Shown piece by piece: positions 45,111 through 55,106 of a stretch of 64,000 nt of DNA; within the stretch, counting starts at the first letter, position 1; every line of letters begins with the position of its first letter. The stretch is taken from positions 1 to 64,000 of the forward strand of contig NZ_JADPRZ010000003.1 in assembly GCF_017347095.1 (NCBI RefSeq). The letters are read 5' to 3'. The notes beneath the pieces are model-generated. The model saw nothing but the letters and a program-made list of their open reading frames with translations. It was not told where the DNA came from and did not search any database. This stretch comes from Sporosarcina sp. E16_8. GTDB lineage: Bacteria; Bacillota; Bacilli; Bacillales_A; Planococcaceae. The position numbers were made by a program, and so were the translations under genes.

Positions 45111-45530
45111 TTAAAATAGTTTCGAATATTCTCCGTAACCCTCTTCATCAAGACGCTCTACAGAAACAAAGCGAAGTGCAGCGGAATTGATGCAATAACG
45201 CAATCCGTCTTCCCCAGGTCCATCTGGAAATACATGACCAAGATGCGAATTCGCCGTTTTACTGCGTACTTCTACTCGTTTCATTCCGTGGGTTATGTCT
45301 GTTTTCTCTACTACTTCCATTGATTCAATCGGTTTCGTAAAGCTTGGCCATCCGCAACCAGCATCATATTTATCATTTGAACTAAATAGAGGTTTCCCTG
45401 AAATAATATCGACATAAATCCCATTTTCATAATGGCTGTCAAATTCATTTCGAAACGGTGGTTCAGTCCCATTTTCCTGTGTGACGTGGTACTGTATTTC
45501 AGTTAATTTTCTTTTCAATTCTTCTGTCAT
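45111..45530 (-). CDS. msrB: peptide-methionine (R)-S-oxide reductase
   Basis: 139 aa. [16 protein letters not shown] and the catalytic Cys in [11 protein letters not shown]. The CxxC zinc pairs of some MsrB proteins are absent, as in many Firmicute members. Start overlaps the msrA stop by 4 bp. Confidence 0.95.
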   Translation of the reverse strand: MTEELKRKLTEIQYHVTQENGTEPPFRNEFDSHYENGIYVDIISGKPLFSSNDKYDAGCGWPSFTKPIESMEVVEKTDITHGMKRVEVRSKTANSHLGHVFPDGPGEDGLRYCINSAALRFVSVERLDEEGYGEYSKLF

Positions 45531-46057
45531 ATTTCTTCACCCCAGTTATCAGATTTGAACCGTTCACGGCCTGAGCCAGTTGCATATCTATTATAATGTG
45601 TTGGGTTTTTCATGTAATAATCTTGATGCCCATCTTCAGCTGCGTAAAATGGCTTCGCAGGTAGAATGTCTGTTGCGATGGGTTTGTCGAATTTCCCTGA
45701 GGCGTTTAGTTCAGCCTTTGTATCCTCAGCGAGTTGTAGTTGTTCAGGTGTATGATGAAAAATGGCTGTCTGATAGGATTCACCCCGGTCAAAAAACTGA
45801 CCTCCCGAATCGGTTGGGTCAATCTGTCTCCAAAAGATGTCAATTAATTCGCGATACGAAATGACTTCATCATCAAATGTAATTTGTATTGCTTCACGAT
45901 GACCGGTCGCATTCGTACAGACCAATTCATAAGACGGATTTTCGACATCGCCGCCCGTATAGCCAGAAATGACTGAATGGACCCCATCATATCGGTCGAA
46001 CGGTTTCACCATGCACCAAAAACAACCTCCTGCAAATGTGGCCAATGATTTCGCCAT
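45527..46057 (-). CDS. msrA: peptide-methionine (S)-S-oxide reductase
   Basis: 176 aa. Catalytic Cys in [13 protein letters not shown], with SGYTGG and [13 protein letters not shown]. Repairs oxidised methionine with thioredoxin as reductant. Operon with msrB, downstream of ypmS on the same strand. Confidence 0.95.
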   Translation of the reverse strand: MAKSLATFAGGCFWCMVKPFDRYDGVHSVISGYTGGDVENPSYELVCTNATGHREAIQITFDDEVISYRELIDIFWRQIDPTDSGGQFFDRGESYQTAIFHHTPEQLQLAEDTKAELNASGKFDKPIATDILPAKPFYAAEDGHQDYYMKNPTHYNRYATGSGRERFKSDNWGEEI

Positions 46058-46069
46058 TGTAAAACCTCC

Positions 46070-46645
46070 CTATTCTTTTGGAATAATAATTTCCAAAATA
46101 ATCTCATCATCCGCCAAGTTAAATGTTTTTGCTTTTACTTGTAAATCACCCGATAACGGGATTGCTGAGAGATCGATGAACAGTTCTTCTTCCTTAGGAC
46201 GAACAATCATCCAAGGGGGAAGCTTCACAGAATCTCTTAATACCTTTAAAACAGTCGAAGGCGGGATGTTTAATTGTCCAATTTCCATAGACGATTGTTT
46301 TAATATTAGATTACCGTCTTCCTTAACAATTGGGTCAAAATGCATAATAACCGGCAATGTATAGGAAAACACCGTCATTTCTGAAAACAAGACCACATCA
46401 TCTTCAACTTTCATCGTTACTGGAAGCGGCTCACCTTTTACCGCTTTTCGTATAAACGTATTTGCAATGCCTTCAAAATCTTCTTTCGTCGCCCTTACTG
46501 TTAAAATATGGTCCGCCGGATTTGAAACTTTCATTTCAGGTAGCGGGACCGACTCGGCGGAAGATCCAATCAGTACTATAACTGACGCAAATGCTGCCGC
46601 GACAAGTCCTGCAAGTACAAAAAAACTAATTTTCCATCGATTCAT
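46070..46645 (-). CDS. ypmS: YpmS family membrane-anchored protein
   Basis: 191 aa. One N-terminal transmembrane segment (WKISFFVLAGLVAAAFASVI) and an extracellular domain ending in a beta-rich part (NLADDEIILEIIIP). YpmS family, function unknown. ATG 46645 behind TAGGAG, 11 nt after the ypmR stop. Confidence 0.88.
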   Translation of the reverse strand: MNRWKISFFVLAGLVAAAFASVIVLIGSSAESVPLPEMKVSNPADHILTVRATKEDFEGIANTFIRKAVKGEPLPVTMKVEDDVVLFSEMTVFSYTLPVIMHFDPIVKEDGNLILKQSSMEIGQLNIPPSTVLKVLRDSVKLPPWMIVRPKEEELFIDLSAIPLSGDLQVKAKTFNLADDEIILEIIIPKE

Positions 46646-46656
46646 GCGATCAGCTC

Positions 46657-47472
46657 CTACATATCCAATTCCCCGTCCGATAATTTTTGCAAGCCGCATT
46701 CTTTCAGCTTTTCAAGGTAACGTTCCGCCATTGTATCATAGCCCTTTGCATTCGGATGAAAGAAATCAGTGTGGTACACCATTTCCGTATTTGAATCGAA
46801 CAGGTCTACAACTGGGACAAAGCATGACCTTCCGTCCATCATGGCACGAACTTCAATCGCTTCATTCCAGTCAGCAATAATATCTTCAAATTCATTTGTT
46901 TCATCTGTGACAATTGAAAATGGATTATAAAGACCTGCTACAATAATGATCGCATCGCCGTTTAAGTCTCGGATAATACTGAATAATTCATCGAGCCTAT
47001 TTTCAAACTTACCTAGTTCAACGTAAAAGGGTTCCGTCTTCAGATTAAACAGGTTAGACTTAACGACTTTCATAATATCGTTTCCACCAATTGTTAAAAA
47101 TATTAGATCCGCTGTTTTCACAGACGATTGAACTTCGGATTCTTCCAGTTTGACGATGAGCTGATCACTTCTTCGACCACGCTTTGCCAAATTGGCAGCA
47201 TCGACATCCTTAACCCCTTTCCATTCATCCATCTTGTCGGTTACACGGCCAAAATAACCTTCTTTTTTTAGTTCATCCCCGACACCTTGGGTTAGTGAAT
47301 CCCCTAAACCAATCACATGGATATTTCTCGGAATGAAATACCCTGGGATAATCCACTCAGTAAATGCGATTTCTTTTCGACCAGAAAATGCACCTGTTTT
47401 TTCGATTTGTGTTTGTTGACAGCCGGACAAAAACAATGAGAAGGCGATCACAATCAAATATACTCTTCTCAT
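46657..47472 (-). CDS. ypmR: SGNH/GDSL-family lipoprotein YpmR
   Basis: 271 aa. Lipobox LSGC, then SGNH blocks: GLGDSLTQGVGD (Ser), LTIGGNDI (Asn) and DFFHPNAKGY (Asp/His). An exported lipid-anchored hydrolase, probably esterase or acyl-transfer; the substrate is unknown. Forms an operon with ypmS. Confidence 0.9.
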   Translation of the reverse strand: MRRVYLIVIAFSLFLSGCQQTQIEKTGAFSGRKEIAFTEWIIPGYFIPRNIHVIGLGDSLTQGVGDELKKEGYFGRVTDKMDEWKGVKDVDAANLAKRGRRSDQLIVKLEESEVQSSVKTADLIFLTIGGNDIMKVVKSNLFNLKTEPFYVELGKFENRLDELFSIIRDLNGDAIIIVAGLYNPFSIVTDETNEFEDIIADWNEAIEVRAMMDGRSCFVPVVDLFDSNTEMVYHTDFFHPNAKGYDTMAERYLEKLKECGLQKLSDGELDM

Positions 47473-47510
47473 ACGCAGAGTTCCCCTTTTCTTCAATAAA
47501 GAATCATTTA

Positions 47511-48350
47511 TTATTCCGCATAATACATGAAGCCTATCGCTCCTTCTCCAGTGTGTGTACTGATGATCGGAGCAGTAAATGTAAGTTTCACACCTTTGAT
47601 GCCCGACTCTTGTATCATTTTCTTCAAGGGATCTCCCATTTTCAAACCATTAGCGTGTGAAATACCGACCCCTCGAATAATCTTTCCAGCAGTCTCTTCT
47701 TTGAAAACTTTGAATAAATGAGCTACTACTTGTTTGTGACTGCGCGCTTTTGCGACAGGTGTATAAACACCATCCTGTAAAGTTGCAATCGGCTTTATAT
47801 TCAACAAGGAACCAATCATTGCTTTCCCTTTTCCGATACGGCCGCCTTTCACCAGATTATCAAGTGAATCGACGACAACGAAAAGTGTTGTATTTTTACG
47901 GATTGCGTTCAACCGTTCAACAATTTCAGTAACTGACTTTCCTTGGCCGGCCAATTCCCCCGCTTCCATTACTTGAAATGTCAACGCATGTGAGATGAAC
48001 ATCGAATCTATGACAGTCACTTTAGAATCTGTCATTTCGGCGGCAGCCTGGGCAGATTTCACAGTACCGCTCATGCCGCCAGTCATATGTATGGAGATGA
48101 TTTCACTGCCATCCTCACCTAGTTTGTCATACAACTCCTTGAAAATACCTGCTGCCGGTTGGGAGCTTTTAGGCAATTTTTCAGAACTTCTCATCATAGT
48201 TAGAAATTCTTCAGGTTGTATATCTACACCATCGATATACGTTTCTCCATCAATTTGGATGGTTAGTGGAACAACATGTAAGCCATATTTTAGAATATCC
48301 TCTTCTTTTAAATCAGCTGTTGAATCTGTGACGATATGGACTTTTTTCAC
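47511..48350 (-). CDS. degV: DegV family fatty-acid-binding protein
   Basis: 279 aa. Begins VHIVTDSTADLKEEDI, contains TSQPAAGIF-like SSQPAAGIFKELYD and GGRIGKGKAMIGSLLNIKPI and ends with THTGEGAIG. DegV/FakB proteins present fatty acids to the FakA kinase. GTG 48350 is chosen (GAGGGGAG upstream), which matches B. subtilis DegV in length. Divergent from trhA. Confidence 0.92.
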   Translation of the reverse strand: MKKVHIVTDSTADLKEEDILKYGLHVVPLTIQIDGETYIDGVDIQPEEFLTMMRSSEKLPKSSQPAAGIFKELYDKLGEDGSEIISIHMTGGMSGTVKSAQAAAEMTDSKVTVIDSMFISHALTFQVMEAGELAGQGKSVTEIVERLNAIRKNTTLFVVVDSLDNLVKGGRIGKGKAMIGSLLNIKPIATLQDGVYTPVAKARSHKQVVAHLFKVFKEETAGKIIRGVGISHANGLKMGDPLKKMIQESGIKGVKLTFTAPIISTHTGEGAIGFMYYAE

Positions 48351-48424
48351 AATGCGAACTCCCCTCGAGTAGTAGCTGTTTTCAATATAATTTAGTATAG
48401 TAAAAGGTAAGGAGGTTGAAAAAT

Positions 48425-49060
48425 ATGTCAGTTGCATTTGATTTTAAAAATGGACGAGAAGAGATGTGGAATGCGATTACACACGGTATCGCACTACTTC
48501 TCAGTTTACCCGCCCTTTTGTTTTTAGTACTTGATGCTATTCGACATGGCACTGCTGTACATGTCGTCAGCTACACCGTTTTCGGTTTTTCTATGGTTCT
48601 CTTATTCCTCATGAGTACACTGTTGCATAGTATGCCAATAAAATTCAAACACTTGTTTTCTATACTGGATCACTCGGCCATCTATATCTTGATTGCTGGA
48701 ACCTATACACCGTTTCTCCTTGTAACTGTAAAAGGTGTACTAGGCTGGACACTGCTCAGTATCGTCTGGGGTTTGGCCATTGCAGGTATTATGTTCAAAG
48801 TGTATTTCATTCATCGTTTTGAATTTGTTTCGCTTATCTTTTACATTGTAATGGGTTGGCTTATTTTAATCGCCATTAAACCATTGTACACCCATTTAAC
48901 ACTAACAGGATTCGCCCTACTCGTTATAGGCGGTCTATTTTATACGTTCGGTTCAATCTTCTACGCGTGGAGAAAAATCCCCTATAATCATGCGATTTGG
49001 CATGTATTTGTTATGGCTGGCAGTGCCTCAATGTATTTCTGTGTCCTATTATATACATGA
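48425..49060 (+). CDS. trhA: hemolysin III / TrhA family membrane protein
   Basis: 211 aa, seven transmembrane segments. Metal-site motifs of the PAQR/hemolysin III family: ITHG, STLLHS and a C-terminal HAIWHVFV. The B. subtilis counterpart YplQ/TrhA affects membrane homeostasis. ATG 48425 lies 9 nt behind AAGGAGG. Confidence 0.9.
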   Translation: MSVAFDFKNGREEMWNAITHGIALLLSLPALLFLVLDAIRHGTAVHVVSYTVFGFSMVLLFLMSTLLHSMPIKFKHLFSILDHSAIYILIAGTYTPFLLVTVKGVLGWTLLSIVWGLAIAGIMFKVYFIHRFEFVSLIFYIVMGWLILIAIKPLYTHLTLTGFALLVIGGLFYTFGSIFYAWRKIPYNHAIWHVFVMAGSASMYFCVLLYT

Positions 49061-49123
49061 GGACGTTTTTTAATCATCTAGACTTAAGGTAGTCCTGCAG
49101 GATGCAGCTCAGTAGCGGGGCGG

Positions 49124-49170
49124 GATTAAACTACATCCCCCCTTGTTGCCACAGGACTTGGCACTCTTAG
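49124..49170 (+). repeat. 47-bp repeat core, copy 3
   Basis: GATTAAACTACATCCCCCCT to CTTAG, equal in length to the other two cores; located between trhA and dfrA (convergent ends). Confidence 0.75.
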
Positions 49171-49204
49171 GGTGCATTGCTTTAAACAGGCCTTTCCGCT
49201 TTAG

Positions 49205-49684
49205 TTATTCCTTTTCGTACACAAGAAATGAATATGGAATTTCATCTTCTGTAAAGTGATCTTGCGACGTTGATATGAGCTTCCATTCAGGGCCGTATGA
49301 AGGGAAAAAGGTATCCCCTTCGTACTGTTTTTGAATATACGTAATGTAGAGGCGATCCGCTATTCCAAGTGCCGCACGGAATATTTCCGCACCACCGATA
49401 ATCATCACTTCTTCTGCATACTCTTCAGCTCTTGTAATCGCATCAGATAGATTGTGTACGACAACAGCGCCTTCAGCTGTATACGCTTCATTTCGTGTAA
49501 CAATAATGTTGAGCCGGCCAGGTAAGGGTCTACCAATTGACTCAAACGTTTTACGTCCCATTACCATTGCTTTTCCCATCGACATCTTTTTGAAATAAGC
49601 AAGGTCAGCTGGAATATGCCAGGGCAAATCGTTATTCATACCAATGACCCGGTTCGGATCATGAGCTACAAGCAGTGAAATCAT
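49205..49684 (-). CDS. dfrA: dihydrofolate reductase
   Basis: 159 aa. IGMNNDLPWHIPADLAYFKK, MGRKTFESIGRPLPGR and EVMIIGGAEIFRAAL are all present. Regenerates tetrahydrofolate after the thyA reaction. ATG 49684 behind AAAGGCGGG, 16 nt after the thyA stop. Confidence 0.96.
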   Translation of the reverse strand: MISLLVAHDPNRVIGMNNDLPWHIPADLAYFKKMSMGKAMVMGRKTFESIGRPLPGRLNIIVTRNEAYTAEGAVVVHNLSDAITRAEEYAEEVMIIGGAEIFRAALGIADRLYITYIQKQYEGDTFFPSYGPEWKLISTSQDHFTEDEIPYSFLVYEKE

Positions 49685-49700
49685 GGATACCCGCCTTTCT

Positions 49701-50642
49701 TTAGACAGCAATTGGTGCTTTTATTTTTGGATGTGGTTCATAATTTTCAAGTTCGATGTCTTGCGTTTCTAATTCGAAAATCGTTTTGCCTTCGATATTC
49801 AACTTTAATGTCGGTAGCGTTCGCGGTTCCCGAGCCAATTGTTCATTTACTTGATTGACATGATTGGAGTAAATATGCGCATCCCCTAGCGTATGGACGA
49901 ATTCTCCAACACCAAGATCGCATTCATGCGCAATCAAATGAACCAGAAGCGCATAGGATGCAATATTGAATGGTACGCCTAGGAATATGTCCGCACTTCG
50001 CTGGTAAAGCTGGCATGATAGCTTCCTGTCTGCTACATAAAATTGGAATAATGCATGACACGGCGGCAAAGCCATATCTTCCACTTCAGAAGGGTTCCAT
50101 GCAGTAACAATATGCCTACGGGAATCCGGATTATTTTTGATACCTTCAATTAAATTGGCAATTTGATCAATCGTTTGTTCTCCGTCTGACCATGATCGCC
50201 ACTGCTTACCATATACCGGTCCAAGATCGGCGTATTTGGCAGCAAATTCTACATCTTCTACTACACGCTTTTTGAATGCATCCATTTCAACTTTGTAGAT
50301 AGTAGCAAACTCCGTGTCTTTTGAAGCGCGACGTCCGAAGTCCGTCATATCTGGACCACTGTATTCGGAACTCGTCACCCATTGTTCAAAAGCCCATTGA
50401 TCCCAGATTGGATTTCGGTCTTCAATAAGCGTTTTGACATTTGTATCGCCTTTTAAAAACCATAATAATTCAGATGAAATAAGACGGAAAGCCGTTTTTT
50501 TTGTTGTCATGAGGGGAAATCCTTCATTTAAATCGAAGCGCATCTGATAACCGAAGACGCTGATTGTCCCTGTTCCTGTGCGGTCTTCTTTTTTTTCACC
50601 TGTTTCCAGAACATGTTTACATAATTCTAAATACTGTTTCAT
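49701..50642 (-). CDS. thyA: thymidylate synthase
   Basis: 313 aa, the longer type with the ~50-residue insertion after residue 85 (as in Lactobacillus and Staphylococcus). Catalytic Cys in [10 protein letters not shown], with [10 protein letters not shown] and [20 protein letters not shown]. Makes dTMP from dUMP. Operon with dfrA. Confidence 0.97.
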   Translation of the reverse strand: MKQYLELCKHVLETGEKKEDRTGTGTISVFGYQMRFDLNEGFPLMTTKKTAFRLISSELLWFLKGDTNVKTLIEDRNPIWDQWAFEQWVTSSEYSGPDMTDFGRRASKDTEFATIYKVEMDAFKKRVVEDVEFAAKYADLGPVYGKQWRSWSDGEQTIDQIANLIEGIKNNPDSRRHIVTAWNPSEVEDMALPPCHALFQFYVADRKLSCQLYQRSADIFLGVPFNIASYALLVHLIAHECDLGVGEFVHTLGDAHIYSNHVNQVNEQLAREPRTLPTLKLNIEGKTIFELETQDIELENYEPHPKIKAPIAV

Positions 50643-50951
50643 TAAAAAGCCTCCTTGCGTTAGTATTTAGTATATCAAATATGATCTAGCTATCATAATA
50701 AAAAAGCACACCTCCGACATTGTTATTTTGGATAACTATGCCCGAGGTGTGATTTTCAGTCTTGATAATGAGATGCTTGTTCGATTACTGTTAGCTAGTT
50801 GAGTTAGATCCATTTGAAATTGTTTCAGCGCTTAAGGTTTGCCTGCGCTGCTACCGGATTCAATTGAAACAAATATAACCCTTCGCCGTTCAGTAAAAAC
50901 GGTGAAGGGTTTTTAAATGACCACTCACTAAGAGGCCTTGTTGTCTATAAT
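50643..50951 (-). terminator. intergenic region with two terminators
   Basis: Downstream of the YcdB-SLH gene: stem AACCCTTCGCCGTT (50877-50890) with AACGGTGAAGGGTT (50898-50911), then a second stem CACACCTC (50707-50714) with GAGGTGTG (50744-50751), which on minus runs into a T tract. The thyA promoter must lie in the last ~60 bp. Confidence 0.7.
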
Positions 50952-53183
50952 TTAATAACCCAAGCCCGGTGCTTTTTCAGTCATTTTATGAGCAAGACGA
51001 ATAATTGAAACTGCCAATTCTGCGTATGTCGCCTCTCGATCAGGATTAAAATGATTTTGTTCAGTCTTTAATAATCCCATTGAGTTTGCCAAAGCAACAT
51101 GACCAATGTATTCTGTTCGAACTTTATTTGCATCCGCAAAGTCAATTTTATAGATACTACTATCTTTAGCTGCCTGTTCAAGGCCTAGGACGCGTATATA
51201 CCAAACCGCTAATTCTTCTCTTTTGATTGGAGAATCGACATCAAAGGTCTGACCATCCGGTTGAATAATATCCATTTCAACGGCACGTTCAATCGCTTGG
51301 TATAATGGGTGTTTAGGATCAATATTGTCAAAAGTTTGGTTTTTGTTTTCATTTCCAGAATAATAACGGCCGTCATAAATATAAGTGAGTGAATTCATGA
51401 TAATTTTAATGGCTTCTCCTTTTGATACAGAGGCATCTCCATTAAAGTCTTTACCGTCTTTAATGTCTAAGACTTTAGCGCTAATAAAATAGTTAAGTTC
51501 CTTTTCTGCCCAAGGATGTGAAATAACAGCTAATTTTCCTCCTTGAAACGAGCTATTCCATTCTCCCGTGTTGGCATTTAAATAACTAAACGGTTCTTCG
51601 TAAAATTCAGGTAAATATACTAGGTCATAGTGATTTTTGTCTTCATTTTTCTCTTGTTTCATATAAGTTAGTTTTAGGCTTAGTGCCTTTTTCAAGGCAG
51701 ATTTTGCGTCTTCTTCAGAAACTACTTTATCCGTTGATGGCCATTGTTCGATTTCTTGATAATTGACATTAAAGCTGTTTAACGAACCATCAGCGGCTAC
51801 ACCAACGCTAATTTGATCTCCCATTACAACAATATCATTCTCAATTCTTGGAAAAGTGAAATGATAAATGCCTTGTCTCTCTTCAATGTAGGCTTCATCT
51901 ATAGGCATCGCAAAGTTGTGGAGATAGGACGGAGCCCATTCTTTCGCATATTTTACTGCCTTAGCGAGAGCTTCCCTATTAGAAAGAGTATTCTCTATAT
52001 AAGGTTTCTCACCAATTTGCTCTGCAATTTGGCTTTTTAGATCATTATATTGAATAATCTCACCGGTATTTTTATTTATCTCCATAGTTGTTCCATGTCC
52101 ACTACTTGCAAAATTATACATGTACTGAATACTAATTACTGCCTGTCCATTATAGTTTTCTATTTCATCTACGGATTGAATGCTTAACTTAACCTTATCA
52201 GAATTAATTTCAAGGAATTGCTCTGCAATTTTCTTTGCATCTTCCAAAGTAATTCCATCTTGTTTTGGCGGTAGTGGATTAGCCGTAATCTTTTCGATCT
52301 TTGTTTTCACAGGGAAATCTGCTGAGTAACCGTTTGCAGTTAACCACTTACCAGTAGATGCATGAACTCCACGCAACTTTGTTGTTGGTTGGTAAACGAG
52401 CTGAACCTGGCGATCATCCGTTTGATAATCATAATCAATTTGATAGCGCAATTCGGCAGAAAGATTCCCTTTCACTTTTTCTAACATTTCATTTTTATCC
52501 TTTATTTTTTTTACATCATCAAAAGTAGACGTGTCCGAATTCGAAGGATTCCTATAAAGAGTAATGATTTCACCATTTCCAAGAACAGATACTTCTATTC
52601 TTTGATCCAAAATGGTTACTTGATTTTCCGTACGAGCAAATGAGAATGAGTAACGAACTGGTTCTGTTAATATTTGTTTTGGAAAGTAGTTGAAAGGGTC
52701 TGATTCTAATTGATATTCCTTCCCACCATCTAATTCCTTAACAAAATCAACTGCTATTTTTCTAGCCTGTTCTTTTGACGTCTTAGCGGGAAATAAAGCT
52801 TCTGCTGTGTTGGACGGTTGATAGTAAAAATGCTCAATTTCTAAATCCTCACCAACGAATCCAACATTACCGTATAAGCGTTTACCATTAATTGTCTTAG
52901 TGAAAGATAAGTCGTGACGTAATTGTTTATCATCAGGAAAAAAGTGACTCCCCCCCACTTGAAAATCGCTATCCGTCAAGAAGTCAAACCGTTTAGGAAA
53001 CGCTTCCCGAAACTTCTTAATTAATTCATTTTTCGAGAAAACTGTATCTGTTGAAGCAACTTGAATTTGCACTTTTTCAGGCTGCCCATTCTCTGTAATT
53101 GAAGCACTGGTAACAGACGCATACATTCCAAAAGATAAAGCAGATGAGCTTAATACAATACCAATTTTCTTTAAAATAATCAA
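50952..53183 (-). CDS. secreted YcdB/YcdC-domain protein with SLH repeats
   Basis: 743 aa. Signal peptide (KKIGIVLSSSALSFGMYASV), then two YcdB/YcdC-type units with PepSY-like beta segments (LEDAKKIAEQFLEINSDKV, SEEDAKSALKKALSLKL), and C-terminal S-layer-homology repeats (~595-740: IKREELAVWYIRVLG, ATYAELAVSIIRLAH). Probably wall-bound through SLH. TTG 53183 follows AGGGGGA; the open frame upstream lacks a site. Role unknown, perhaps peptidase inhibition. Confidence 0.85.
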   Translation of the reverse strand: MIILKKIGIVLSSSALSFGMYASVTSASITENGQPEKVQIQVASTDTVFSKNELIKKFREAFPKRFDFLTDSDFQVGGSHFFPDDKQLRHDLSFTKTINGKRLYGNVGFVGEDLEIEHFYYQPSNTAEALFPAKTSKEQARKIAVDFVKELDGGKEYQLESDPFNYFPKQILTEPVRYSFSFARTENQVTILDQRIEVSVLGNGEIITLYRNPSNSDTSTFDDVKKIKDKNEMLEKVKGNLSAELRYQIDYDYQTDDRQVQLVYQPTTKLRGVHASTGKWLTANGYSADFPVKTKIEKITANPLPPKQDGITLEDAKKIAEQFLEINSDKVKLSIQSVDEIENYNGQAVISIQYMYNFASSGHGTTMEINKNTGEIIQYNDLKSQIAEQIGEKPYIENTLSNREALAKAVKYAKEWAPSYLHNFAMPIDEAYIEERQGIYHFTFPRIENDIVVMGDQISVGVAADGSLNSFNVNYQEIEQWPSTDKVVSEEDAKSALKKALSLKLTYMKQEKNEDKNHYDLVYLPEFYEEPFSYLNANTGEWNSSFQGGKLAVISHPWAEKELNYFISAKVLDIKDGKDFNGDASVSKGEAIKIIMNSLTYIYDGRYYSGNENKNQTFDNIDPKHPLYQAIERAVEMDIIQPDGQTFDVDSPIKREELAVWYIRVLGLEQAAKDSSIYKIDFADANKVRTEYIGHVALANSMGLLKTEQNHFNPDREATYAELAVSIIRLAHKMTEKAPGLGY

Positions 53184-53845
53184 AATATTCCCCCTAAATT
53201 TACTAGTCCCTAAATCGAACACCAAATTCCACCAATTGTATACAAAAGATTTCTTAACCCTCATTTACTTTTCATCAAAATCTCTCCCTATACACGGCTT
53301 GTATTTCAATGTTGCACTCCCTCCTTTCTATTGCCGATTTCAAACAAATCATTAGACTATATGACTGCCTCAGGAATATCATTCCTATCTTCTCCATCTA
53401 AGGGCATCTTAAATAACTCCAGTATGTGTCAAACCACTTCTTAGTCTTTTGCGTACTGTTCTGGTAATTAAACCTCTACCAGTAATCAGAATCCACAGAA
53501 AGTTATCAACATCAATCGCTACAATACAATATCTTTTTGCCTATCTTCATGTATTAAGTTGCCTTTGTGACTTCCGTTTTTCACCTAAATATGATTAAAT
53601 GAGAGTATAATCATTATTTTCAGCTTCTCCTTGTAATAGGAGTAGATTTCAGAAGTTCTGTTATTGTTACTTCTCTTTTCCCTTTAAAACTAGTTTACTT
53701 CTTTCTAGTTAACACTGTAGGTACCTCGATTTTCAGGATATAGTGCCAGTGCCTGTGTGCAAAGTTATTATGACAAGTCAACAAAAAGCGTATACATCCT
53801 AATTAATCTACTCAGACTACTATAGGTTGAAGGGGGCGAATCTCA
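53184..53845. other. 660-bp intergenic region
   Basis: Between divergent genes. No supported frame, RNA or repeat found. It is AT-rich with several TTGACA-like words but no pair I would call a promoter. Confidence 0.4.
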
Positions 53846-54676
53846 ATGTTTAATGAAACTAAATTACAAAAAGAAGCAATGAATGTACTAAAACTGACGA
53901 GTAGAACCTTTTATATTCCAATTAAACTGCTCAATCCGACATTAAGAAAGACTGTTGGCTCCGCCTATTTATGTATGCGTGCAATTGATGAAATTGAAGA
54001 TCATGAGGAATTACAACCTGAGACTAAGCAGCACTTGTTACGTTCGACCAGCAAACTTTTACAATCCGATTTTGATAACGTAGCCTATCAACAACTCTTA
54101 AAACCATACGTGAATATTTTACCAGAGGTTACGTTAAGACTTGGTGACTGGCTTTCAGTATGTCCGGAAAGTATTAGTAACAAAGTTAAAGAGTCAACAA
54201 GTATTATGGCAGATGGTATGGCCCGTTGGGTAGAAAAAGACTGGGTAGTAAAAACGAAAGAAGATTTAGATGAGTATACATACTATGTCGCCGGCTTAGT
54301 GGGTATTATGTTATCTGATATATGGGAATTGTATGACGGGACGGTAACGGATCGGGACTTAGCGATTGGTTACGGTCGAGGTTTGCAAGCAGTCAATATG
54401 CTACGAAATCAGGATGAAGATGCTGATCGCGGCGTTCGTTTTATCCCCGATGGTTGGGACCGAAACGATATGTTTGCGTATGCAACAACGAATTTGAATA
54501 AAGCGGATGAATATTTAAAATCGATTGATACTAAAAATATTCAGTTATTCTGTAAAATCCCACTAGCCTTAGCGAAGAGGACACTAACAACCTTAAAAAG
54601 CGGCAATGAAAAAATGTCACGTGCCGAAGTAGAATCCACTGTGAATGAAATTATTAACGAGAAAATACACGGCTAG
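53846..54676 (+). CDS. squalene/phytoene synthase family protein
   Basis: 276 aa, all-alpha head-to-head prenyl synthase fold. First Asp-rich motif DEIED (48-52) in MRAIDEIEDHEE; second in NMLRNQDEDADRG (~184-195). LTSRTFYIPIKLL near the start is also typical. It could make squalene, diapophytoene or a related product from two prenyl diphosphates. No desaturase, cyclase or other terpene gene is nearby. SD AAGGGGGCG; strong terminator at 54723. Confidence 0.85.
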   Translation: MFNETKLQKEAMNVLKLTSRTFYIPIKLLNPTLRKTVGSAYLCMRAIDEIEDHEELQPETKQHLLRSTSKLLQSDFDNVAYQQLLKPYVNILPEVTLRLGDWLSVCPESISNKVKESTSIMADGMARWVEKDWVVKTKEDLDEYTYYVAGLVGIMLSDIWELYDGTVTDRDLAIGYGRGLQAVNMLRNQDEDADRGVRFIPDGWDRNDMFAYATTNLNKADEYLKSIDTKNIQLFCKIPLALAKRTLTTLKSGNEKMSRAEVESTVNEIINEKIHG

Positions 54677-54722
54677 ATTTTTTCAGGTCATGGAAACAAT
54701 CTATGTTTTTTAATGATCTCCG

Positions 54723-54770
54723 AAAAAAGACGACTGTACATTCTAATTTTGAATGTACAGTCGTCTTTTT
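54723..54770 (+). terminator. strong intrinsic terminator
   Basis: AAAAAGACGACTGTACATTC pairs with GAATGTACAGTCGTCTTTTT across a 7-nt loop. Confidence 0.95.
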
Positions 54771-55106
54771 GATAGCTATTAGGTACCTTAGGCTCATCTA
54801 GTTAAGGATTATTCTGTAACAGAATTCTCTCTTTAAAAGGCAAAGAGCATAAATAGAAACATAAAATTTGCTCTAAAAGAAACGCTTGCGAAAGCGGATA
54901 GGAAATGAGGTTTGGTCAGGTTGTCCGTAAATTTGTCTAATCTATCCCCCAAATTTGAAATCGATGTTTTTGAGGGTATTAATATTCAAGCAAATCAGTC
55001 AATTACCACTAGTTATAAAAACCAATTTATAGAAAAGGAATACAATAGTTACGGGGTTTCAGAACTATAGAAATCCATCTTTGCAAACGTGTTATTTGCT
55101 ATAAAC
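54771..55106. other. intergenic region between convergent genes
   Basis: About 340 bp with no supported frame; AT-rich remains only. Confidence 0.4.

Noticed and set aside
54880..54905. GAAACGCTTGCGAAAGCGGA as a second cre box
   Set aside because: Central CG spacing does not match the cre consensus and it lies between convergent genes.
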